60,632 bases of DNA, taken from Methanobacteriota archaeon (GTDB lineage Archaea; Halobacteriota; Methanosarcinia; Methanosarcinales; Methanosarcinaceae). The notes beneath the pieces were generated by a model, which did not search any database, was not told the DNA's origin, and saw only the letters and a list, made by a program, of their open reading frames with translations. Both the position numbers and the translations under genes were made by a program. The stretch spans positions 1-60,632 of the forward strand of contig JASGVX010000111.1 in the NCBI GenBank assembly GCA_030054735.1. The letters run 5' to 3'. Positions 54,491-60,632 of this stretch are shown here, in pieces. Positions within the stretch are counted from its first letter, which is position 1, and the number at the start of each line of letters is the position of its first letter.

Positions 54491-55004
54491 TAGGGCCCCT
54501 TATAGTAGTGAAGAATTCGTTGTCCGAGAATACGGGTTCGAGATATTTTTGTTTTGAGACCAGTAGGCGGTATGGGTGCAGATGCATTTTCATAACCATA
54601 CCGTCTTCTCCATCCGAATAATACTTTTTTTCAGTCCAGCAGGGCACGAATCCTATCGATCTGTATAAATTTTGTGCACTAGTATTACTGCTTCTTACTT
54701 CCAGTCTTGCATATCTTAGCCCATTTGCAACAAAAATATCGCATATGGCATGAATCAGCTCTGTTCCTATTCCTCTTCTCTGGTATTCTTTTTTAACACC
54801 GACAGAGAATATATGTCCTTCGTTTTCTGCTGAACGGTAACCTACCATGTACCCTACGACTTTTCCATCCTGTTCTGCAACCAGGAAGCCGTCCCCAACC
54901 ATTTCGTAAAAATTCATATACACCAGGGAGTTATGCTCCGAAAAAGCCTCTTCTTCAATTTCGACTATTTCCTGGAAATCCTCAGGTGCAAACCGCCTTA
55001 TCAT
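54474..55004 (-). CDS. GNAT acetyltransferase, RimI-like
   Basis: This is a GNAT-fold protein of 176 residues. The acetyl-CoA loop is VKKEYQRRGIGTELIHAI, preceded by strand IFSVGV, and the late motif NTSAQNLYRSIGF matches N-terminal alanine acetyltransferases (RimI/ArdA type), which modify protein N-termini. The N-terminal RRFAPEDFQEIVEIEEEAF is typical. The C-terminus is slightly longer than usual. It overlaps UPF0058 tail to tail. Confidence 0.85.
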   Translation of the reverse strand: MIRRFAPEDFQEIVEIEEEAFSEHNSLVYMNFYEMVGDGFLVAEQDGKVVGYMVGYRSAENEGHIFSVGVKKEYQRRGIGTELIHAICDIFVANGLRYARLEVRSSNTSAQNLYRSIGFVPCWTEKKYYSDGEDGMVMKMHLHPYRLLVSKQKYLEPVFSDNEFFTTIRGPISYYR

Positions 55005-55146
55005 AATATCATCATATTATTTGTATATCATCATATTATTTGTACCTATATTTCTACCATTTTATCTCATATGGGAGGTAGTTCATTACTTCTTCGAAGA
55101 AAAAAACTGCACTCTCAGAAAAATCAGTCTCTCCCGGAGATCCGTA

Positions 55147-57024
55147 TTAAAGTTTTTTAACATGCCTGACATCTACTGCAACACCTCTGCCTGATTCTGT
55201 CATTTCTCTCCCGCTCATCACAGCTCTTCCTACGCAGAGCGCTTTTTTCCCGAGAACTATTACCTCATCATTAGGCCTTATTCCGGTATCTGCCTCAAGA
55301 ACGCCTGGAGCAAGAATGGAACCGCGCGGGACAAACTCATCAATCTTTACCACATATCTCCCACTTTTTAGTACCAGTTCAGCTCCTTCAGGAGAAAGGG
55401 CAAGCATCCCATACTGCGGGATTAAAGTTGCAAGCTGTTTTTTTCCGGCAAAGAGCTGGTACTTAGGAAAACGCCCTTTAACCACAGGTTTTCCGGCTTC
55501 TTCAGAAAAGAGATGCTCTGCACACTCTCCGAACTGATAACCTGCAACCGCCTTTACGAAATTTTTCTTCTCTTCTTCCACATTCTGGCTTTTTCTGCTG
55601 AAATCCCCGGATGTACAGATAGATTCAACGATATTTTTCAGGTTCGAAAGAGATTCATAGGACGTGAGGCTTTCCCTTGCAGTATAGACTATTTCAATTC
55701 CCAATTTTTCGGCTACCCTTTCGCAGATTTCCCTGTAAGCCCCATCAACGTGTGCAACTATTACCTTATAACTGTGTTTTGAGAGATAGTCTTCAAGACA
55801 TCCTGAAACCCAGGTTTTTTCCTCTTCGTCCCAGTGCCCGGTGACTGCAGTATCGTAATGGGCTGCCGGATATGTCAGTTCCAGTTCCCTGGGTACGATT
55901 CCCAGGGGTGAGGTTATGATTACCTCATGGACAAACTTCCTGTATTTGCCAAGGGTAAGGATAAACTTCTGGTGGGACTGGGATCTTGAATAAGGTTTTC
56001 TTGCTGCACAGGGAAGGAGCAGGAGGATGTCAAGGTCCGGAGGTGTATATCTTTCCTCTATGCGGCGTGCAAATCTTACCACCTCGATCCTTGAAAGAGA
56101 TTCTGAAGTATCTGCAAGGAGCTGGTTTTGCCGGAAAGCAGGAACCCTTTCTTCGAGGTAAGAGTATTCAAAGTCCCCAAGGCGCAACAGAGCTGTAAGC
56201 CAGGGCTTTACCCTGCACTGCCCTTCAACATACTCTCTCAGTGTCCCTGCCCTGATCTTTTCCCTTACAAGGACGAGTTCAGCATCGAGAGCGTCCCTGT
56301 TGTGGGCTGCAAGAAGTTTTGCCCTTTCGGCTTTTGGGAGAGCCCTGAGCTCTGCGGGAGTGGTGGAGGCACAGACCCCGCATCTGCAGGGAAACTCCTT
56401 AAGAGAATCAAGATAGAAACTGCCAGCAGACGTGAGATAGATATCAGAATAGGCTGCAATTTCTGCCTTTGTATCGTCCATCACATCGATTCCCATGTAA
56501 GCGAGCATTGCTGCATTTTCTGGGAGTGCCAGGTTTGGAGTGTACAGGGCAGTGTCTGGAGGGATGCGGCTTTTGAGGTCTATTAAGGTTTCCAGAAACC
56601 TGCGAGCATTATTTTCCAGGGTTCCTGCACCCTCCATTACATAAAGGTCGCTCTTCCGAACCTCTCCTCCTGCTCTTAGAAGAGAACCTGTGGGACCCTC
56701 GTTTTCGTTACTTTCATCACCTGGAGAAGTAAAGATCTCCACTTTTCCGAGCGATTCGGATGGAATTGCAGGCGGGTAAGCCTGATGGGGAAGGATTATG
56801 AGACTTCCTTTTCCTGTTTTTTCGCGGATTTTTTTTATGCGCGCTTGAAGCTCTTCCCGGTTAACAGTCCAGAGGCTCCCCGCATCAACAACGGGTCCTG
56901 GTTTTTCCAGGTTTCCGAGTACTGCCGTATGCAGGGCACAGGGAGTGCGGAGTTCGGGAGAGAGCAGGAGTTTTCCTATACGTGCTGCTCCATCTCTATT
57001 TTCTATTTCAAAGTACTGTGCCAT
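55147..57024 (-). CDS. arcS: Archaeosine synthase ArcS (TgtA2), with PUA domain
   Basis: It has the tRNA-guanine transglycosylase-like fold and the ArcS-specific motif PCAARKPYSRSQSHQKF (the PCx3KPYx2Sx2H signature). A C-terminal PUA RNA-binding domain follows (about the last 75 residues, ending VDVRHVKKL). ArcS adds lysine to preQ0 in tRNA position 15 as part of making archaeosine. The frame opens at 57069, but AGAGG lies 6 bp before ATG 57024, giving MAQYFEIENRD. It is about 625 residues and full length. It is divergent from the dehydrogenase genes. Confidence 0.92.
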   Translation of the reverse strand: MAQYFEIENRDGAARIGKLLLSPELRTPCALHTAVLGNLEKPGPVVDAGSLWTVNREELQARIKKIREKTGKGSLIILPHQAYPPAIPSESLGKVEIFTSPGDESNENEGPTGSLLRAGGEVRKSDLYVMEGAGTLENNARRFLETLIDLKSRIPPDTALYTPNLALPENAAMLAYMGIDVMDDTKAEIAAYSDIYLTSAGSFYLDSLKEFPCRCGVCASTTPAELRALPKAERAKLLAAHNRDALDAELVLVREKIRAGTLREYVEGQCRVKPWLTALLRLGDFEYSYLEERVPAFRQNQLLADTSESLSRIEVVRFARRIEERYTPPDLDILLLLPCAARKPYSRSQSHQKFILTLGKYRKFVHEVIITSPLGIVPRELELTYPAAHYDTAVTGHWDEEEKTWVSGCLEDYLSKHSYKVIVAHVDGAYREICERVAEKLGIEIVYTARESLTSYESLSNLKNIVESICTSGDFSRKSQNVEEEKKNFVKAVAGYQFGECAEHLFSEEAGKPVVKGRFPKYQLFAGKKQLATLIPQYGMLALSPEGAELVLKSGRYVVKIDEFVPRGSILAPGVLEADTGIRPNDEVIVLGKKALCVGRAVMSGREMTESGRGVAVDVRHVKKL

Positions 57025-57243
57025 GTTTGTCCTCTTATGTCTATCAGAATCTAAAAGTTTGCCCTGCATTTTTTTCTGAAAAAGTTCTTTTTTCTTGCTT
57101 TTTCTTTCTTTTCTTTTACTTTTTCTTCACCTGACCTTAAAAGCTGTAAGCTCTTTCTATATTTCAAACAGGTCTCAGAAGGAACGAGGATGGTATATTC
57201 TTATATATTATTAATATTGATTATCTGCTGCAAATTATCTCTT

Positions 57244-57269
57244 ATTTCTGTCCCAAGCGCGACAGAAAT
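57244..57269. promoter_or_regulatory. Hairpin in the leader of the dehydrogenase pair
   Basis: ATTTCTGTC and GACAGAAAT form a perfect 9-bp stem with loop CCAAGCGC, between a TATA-like TTATATATTATTAA (about 57199) and the ATG. Its place in the leader suggests an operator or an RNA element that regulates the dehydrogenase operon. Confidence 0.45.
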
Positions 57270-57309
57270 TTCTATTTTTCACATCTGAATTCCACATTTG
57301 AGGTCTATA

Positions 57310-58695
57310 ATGGATATAACTAAAATGGATATAACTGAAGAACTTCGAAAAATTGTTGGTGAGCGGCTTTCGGTCTCGCCTTCTGAACTTTATTGTTATT
57401 CTTCTGATGCGTCCCAGGTTAAAGGGATGCCTGATTTCGTGATACGCCCGAAAAGTACCGATGAGGTCAGTCGTATTGTCAGACTTGCCTATGAAAACGA
57501 AATCCCTGTGACTGCAAGGGGAGCAGGGACCGGACTTGCCGGGGGAGCTGTTCCTGTCAGTGGGGGTATTGTGCTGGACATGTCAGGAATGAACCGCATT
57601 CTTGAAATCGATATTGACAATATTCTGGTAGTCGTGGAGCCCGGAGTAATCCAGGACGCCCTCAATGACACCTTAAAATCATACGGCTTTTTCTTCCCTC
57701 CTAACCCGGGAAGTTCTGCGATGTGTACTCTCGGGGGCATGATAGCTTATAACGCAAGTGGGATGCGCTGCGTCAAGTACGGCACAACCAGAAACTACGT
57801 CCGCGGCCTTGAAGTGGTGCTTGCTGACGGGACTGTTATCCACACAGGCTCAAAAATGTTGAAATCTACTGCAGGCTATGACCTGACACAGCTTATAGTA
57901 GGTTCTGAAGGCACTCTTGGAATTGTCACAAAAGCCATCCTGAAGATCGTTCCTCTTCCGAAGACCCGAAAACTTGTAATCACTTCTTTTAGAAGTGCTG
58001 AGATTGCAGGGGAGGCGGTTGTAAAGACTTTTTCAAGCGGGGTCACCCCATCAGCCTGCGAGATCCTTGATCGGGTATCTCTGCAGGTGCTTAAGCGCTA
58101 CGACCCTGAACTCGTGCTTCCTTCTGAGGGCGATGTTATCCTTTTTGAGGTTGACGGCACTGAAAACTCAGCGCGTGAGGCTGCGGAGCAGATAATAGAG
58201 GTCTGTTCTCCACTTGCCATCTCTATAAAGCTTGCTGAAAGTGTAAAGGAAATGGAAGACATCTGGGCAGCCAGAAAGCTTGTCGGAGCTGCCGTTTCCC
58301 GCCTTGACCCCACGAAAAGCAGGATTTATCTTGGAGAAGACGTCGGGGTCCCCATGAAGAAAGTCCCGGAGCTGCTAAGAAAAGCACAGGAGATCTCTGA
58401 GAAATTCAACCTGCCTGCTATGAAGTATGGTCATATAGGAGACGGAAACCTTCATCTTGCCTTTTTCATTGACGTCCTGAATAAAGACGAATGGGACCGC
58501 CTTTACCGTGCCGCAGACCTTATCCACAGGACTGCAATAGAGCTTGGGGGTACGGTCAGTTCCGAACACGGTGTTGGTGCAGCAAGGGCTGAATATATGG
58601 AAGCTCAGTGGGGCCCTGCTATTGAAGTAATGCGTGCAATCAAAAAAGCCCTTGACCCGAAAGGAATCCTGAACCCGGGCAAGCTGGGACTGTGA
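57310..58695 (+). CDS. FAD-dependent 2-hydroxyacid (D-lactate/glycolate) dehydrogenase, GlcD type
   Basis: The FAD-binding PCMH domain has PVTARGAGTGLAGGAVPVSG and SAMCTLGGMIAYNASGMRCV, followed by GSEGTLGIVTKAILK. The C-terminal FAD-oxidase domain has KYGHIGDGNLHLAF and SSEHGVGAARAEYM, which hold the catalytic histidines. The enzyme oxidises a D-2-hydroxyacid such as D-lactate or glycolate. A GAGGT ribosome-binding site fits ATG 57310; an earlier TTG at 57298 is less likely. The downstream Fe-S gene starts 3 bp after the stop, so the two form a complex. Confidence 0.9.
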   Translation: MDITKMDITEELRKIVGERLSVSPSELYCYSSDASQVKGMPDFVIRPKSTDEVSRIVRLAYENEIPVTARGAGTGLAGGAVPVSGGIVLDMSGMNRILEIDIDNILVVVEPGVIQDALNDTLKSYGFFFPPNPGSSAMCTLGGMIAYNASGMRCVKYGTTRNYVRGLEVVLADGTVIHTGSKMLKSTAGYDLTQLIVGSEGTLGIVTKAILKIVPLPKTRKLVITSFRSAEIAGEAVVKTFSSGVTPSACEILDRVSLQVLKRYDPELVLPSEGDVILFEVDGTENSAREAAEQIIEVCSPLAISIKLAESVKEMEDIWAARKLVGAAVSRLDPTKSRIYLGEDVGVPMKKVPELLRKAQEISEKFNLPAMKYGHIGDGNLHLAFFIDVLNKDEWDRLYRAADLIHRTAIELGGTVSSEHGVGAARAEYMEAQWGPAIEVMRAIKKALDPKGILNPGKLGL

Positions 58696-58698
58696 GAT

Positions 58699-59862
58699 AT
58701 GAAAAACGAAGTAAAAAAAGATGAAGTAAATATAGAAAGCAGGAGGGCAGAGGAATTGAAAGGAAATGAAAACTGCGAGAAAATAGGCAAACTGCCCTTT
58801 GAAGTTGACCGCCGTTCAGTTTATAAATGCGTGCAGTGTGGGACCTGCCGTCCTGTCTGCCCTGTCTTTGACGTGGTCGGCTGGGAATCCGCCAATACGC
58901 GCGGAAGAATGCTTATCATTAAAAGCCTTCTCGAAGGAAGAACGCCATCTGCAGATGTCCTCTCAAGTCTGGCTTCCTGCACGACATGCGGGATCTGTGC
59001 TTCCAGATGCCCTGCCGGAGTAAACCCTCCTGAAGTAGTGGAAGCTGCCCGTGCCCAGCTTGTAAAGTGCGGTGTAACAACCGAAGCCCAGGAAAAATTG
59101 AAAACAGCAATTATAACCAGTGGCAATTCTTTTGGGGAAACAAAGAGTCGTCTTCACTGGCTCTCCGAGAAGGAACGTTCAGAACTCCCTGAAAAGGCCG
59201 ATTACGTTTACTTTGCAGGTTGTTTTGACTCTTACCGCTATCCGGAATTTGCAAAAAAAACTTTTGGGATTTTGCAGCGTTTTGGAGTCACCCTCCTGCC
59301 GGACGAGCAGTGCTGTGCTTCTCCCCTGCTCCGTACGGGTTTCAGGGAAGATGCGGCAAAGATCATGGAACACAACCTTGAGCAGATACGGAAAGTGGGA
59401 GCCCATAGCATTATCACGGGTTGTGCCGGCTGTTACACGACTCTAAAAAACAACTATCCTGAAGAACTAAAAGTTATCAGCCTCCCAGAATTCCTTGCCG
59501 AGCACCTTGAAGAGCTGGACCTGAAGTGTCTTGACCTGACAGTCACCTACCACGACCCCTGCCACCTGGGAAGACACAACAAGGTCTATGAAGCTCCCAG
59601 AAAAGTCATCCAGGCTATATCTACCCTTAAGGAAATGAAAAACATCAAAGAAAACTCGCGCTGCTGTGGCGGTGGCGGTGGAGTAAGGATAGGATATCCG
59701 GACATTTCTCTCGAACTTGCCAGAAACAGGCTCGAAGATCTGCCCGAAGGCGTGGACTATATTGTCACTTCATGTCCTCTCTGTGTGAGAAACCTGAGAG
59801 ACGCGGGTGGAGATGTCGAGGTCATCGATATTGTAGAACTTGTGGCAATGGCAATGGAATAA
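58699..59862 (+). CDS. Fe-S electron-transfer subunit, GlcF/HdrD-like
   Basis: Two 4Fe-4S motifs, CVQCGTCRPVCP (C44, C47, C50, C54) and CTTCGICASRCP (C94, C97, C100, C104), are followed by two CCG domains (DEQCCASP and SRCCGGGGG with HDPCHLGRH between). The CCG domains are those of heterodisulfide reductase HdrD, where they hold the unusual active-site cluster. Coupled to the FAD subunit, the protein would take electrons from hydroxyacid oxidation to a membrane carrier or another acceptor; the CCG pairs also allow a disulphide-linked acceptor. An acidic/basic stretch of 30 residues precedes the first cluster. Confidence 0.88.
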   Translation: MKNEVKKDEVNIESRRAEELKGNENCEKIGKLPFEVDRRSVYKCVQCGTCRPVCPVFDVVGWESANTRGRMLIIKSLLEGRTPSADVLSSLASCTTCGICASRCPAGVNPPEVVEAARAQLVKCGVTTEAQEKLKTAIITSGNSFGETKSRLHWLSEKERSELPEKADYVYFAGCFDSYRYPEFAKKTFGILQRFGVTLLPDEQCCASPLLRTGFREDAAKIMEHNLEQIRKVGAHSIITGCAGCYTTLKNNYPEELKVISLPEFLAEHLEELDLKCLDLTVTYHDPCHLGRHNKVYEAPRKVIQAISTLKEMKNIKENSRCCGGGGGVRIGYPDISLELARNRLEDLPEGVDYIVTSCPLCVRNLRDAGGDVEVIDIVELVAMAME

Positions 59863-59978
59863 ATTCAGGTAGTTCTGAGTTTAGATCTTTGTTTTTTTAC
59901 TTGACATTTGAAACGACTCCTATCTACTGAATCCTACAATCGACATAATCTTTGGAAATATGTCGGGAGAATCAGAAA

Positions 59979-60105
59979 ATGAGCTGCAAAGCGATAAAGT
60001 TTCGTAATATTCCGCCTGGTACATTTACATGATGAAGAAAAAGCTTCAGGGAACAGGAATTCATCTCCCTTCGGGAAACAAAGGAAATCTTGGGAGCCTG
60101 ATATA
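59979..60105 (+). pseudogene. Broken copy of the next gene
   Basis: ATG 59979 opens MSCKAIKFRNIPPGTFT, then a stop; one base over, the DNA continues MMKKKLQGTGIHLPSGNKGN. These two pieces align with GCQGIKFRNVTPEVFSCMKK and KKKLQAYGIETSPGNSGVLE of the intact gene at 60109. It is a tandem paralogue decayed by a frameshift and truncation. Confidence 0.65.
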
Positions 60106-60108
60106 ATT

Positions 60109-60390
60109 ATGGGCGAGAGAAAAATTGATACTGAAGGTTGCCAAGGCATAAAATTTAGAAATGTGACTCCAGAGGTTTTTTCCTGCATGAAGAAAAAACT
60201 CCAGGCCTACGGGATAGAAACTTCACCTGGAAACTCCGGGGTGCTTGAAGGTAAAGGCATAGTTGCCCACTTTAACTGGGACGGCGAGGCAAACATGCTA
60301 ATTGAGATTAAGGAGAGGTCTCAGGATACCTATTGCGGGCAGGTAAGTGGGAAACTCAGGGCTTTCTGGCGTGAATGTCAGGGATATTGA
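60109..60390 (+). CDS. Small conserved-looking protein of unknown function
   Basis: This 93-residue protein begins MGERKIDTEGCQGIKFRNVT. It has a central helix (SCMKKKLQAYGI) and beta-rich C-terminal half with a VAHFNWDGEANMLIEIKERS segment. Three cysteines are present but not in a CxxC pattern. The decayed tandem copy upstream shows the same conserved features, which supports its being a true protein. I do not recognise the family. The start is ATG 60109 with no strong ribosome-binding site. Confidence 0.6.
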   Translation: MGERKIDTEGCQGIKFRNVTPEVFSCMKKKLQAYGIETSPGNSGVLEGKGIVAHFNWDGEANMLIEIKERSQDTYCGQVSGKLRAFWRECQGY

Positions 60391-60505
60391 GTAGATAAAG
60401 AAGGGGTGTTTTCTGTCATTATCCAACTAAGGTCATGACAATTTAATTTTTATATGTTATTTTTGGTATTATCCCTTCAGAGAATAAGGATTCAGAGCTT
60501 AATAG

Positions 60506-60632
60506 CCTATATTCGGCAGGTTAACGTTATTAAAGATAGATATTTTCATATTTCTCCCTCATGAGACTCAATATCTTCCAATGAATATCCTCCATATTCA
60601 ATATTTCTGACTTAAATTTCCCTTTTTTTTGA
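60506..60632. mobile_element. Possible left end of a family-3 MITE running out of the window
   Basis: CCTATATTCGGCAGGTTAAC at 60506-60525 resembles the inverted repeat of the element at 23199. The matching right end is not in the window, so only a fragment can be seen. No gene is visible in 60391-60632. Confidence 0.3.

Noticed and set aside
55316-56586. Several plus-strand frames inside arcS
   Set aside because: They are antisense shadows of the ArcS coding sequence, whose signature motif is intact.

Overview
The window looks like chromosome from a Methanosarcina-type methanogenic archaeon. Supporting genes are an ArcS-type archaeosine synthase, a UbiA-family prenyltransferase of the archaeal ether-lipid type, AhbC of the alternative haem route, an AMA-like AAA ATPase, a HARP/PIN RNase P homologue, a family-6-type hypoxanthine-DNA glycosylase and a PGF-CTERM-like surface protein. 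Promoters are TATA-box type, intergenic DNA is very AT-rich, and the DNA carries many small terminal-inverted-repeat elements. The exact species cannot be fixed from the sequence alone.

Layout. 0.2-5.3 kb: a minus-strand phosphate operon pstS-pstC-pstA-pstB, a PhoU-like stub, then a PhoU with an AbrB-type N-terminus. 5.4-7.8 kb: a solo TnpB element whose right-end hairpin and about 490 bp of flank are tandemly duplicated (527-bp unit). 7.9-20.2 kb: a nickel/peptide-type ABC importer (two ATPases, lipoprotein receptor, two permeases), two tandem SAM methyltransferases, two paralogous HAD hydrolases at the borders and an APH-type kinase. A 2.2-kb AT-rich gap with transposase and MITE debris splits this block. 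20.2-25.6 kb: an accessory region with an IS630 remnant, several MITE families, a secreted protein, a FilR1-type regulator and an AT-rich pentapeptide-repeat/ion-channel gene tightly flanked by two MITEs of one family.

25.7-39.4 kb is mostly core. It holds cobA-hemD-ahbC (tetrapyrrole), RNase Z, the AMA-like ATPase, small unknown genes, and a complete UDP-GlcNAc operon with two GlmU-like proteins around glmS and glmM. 39.6-47.4 kb mixes MITEs, a truncated RPA-associated gene, a CPA/NhaP antiporter with TrkA domains, an ISH3-like transposase interrupted by a MITE, a zinc-ribbon protein, a thioredoxin-like pseudogene, a FetAB-type ABC pair and HARP. 47.7-60.6 kb holds the prenyltransferase, two tandem SWIM-zinc-finger proteins (the second broken by an in-frame TGA), the DNA glycosylase, a UPF0058 protein, a RimI-like acetyltransferase, ArcS, and a GlcD/GlcF-type 2-hydroxyacid dehydrogenase pair with an HdrD-like Fe-S subunit.

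How the parts work together. Phosphate uptake and its PhoU control form one unit. CobA and HemD make and methylate uroporphyrinogen III, and AhbC acts late in the sirohaem-dependent haem branch. GlmS, GlmM and the GlmU-like enzymes turn fructose-6-phosphate into UDP-GlcNAc. The best candidate for an undescribed system is the importer, methyltransferase, HAD and kinase neighbourhood at 7.9-20.2 kb, possibly for uptake and modification of a small metabolite or metal chelate; this is inferred from gene context only. The mobile layer includes at least five families of short repeats. In one case, removing a MITE plus one TA restores the frame of a disrupted transposase.
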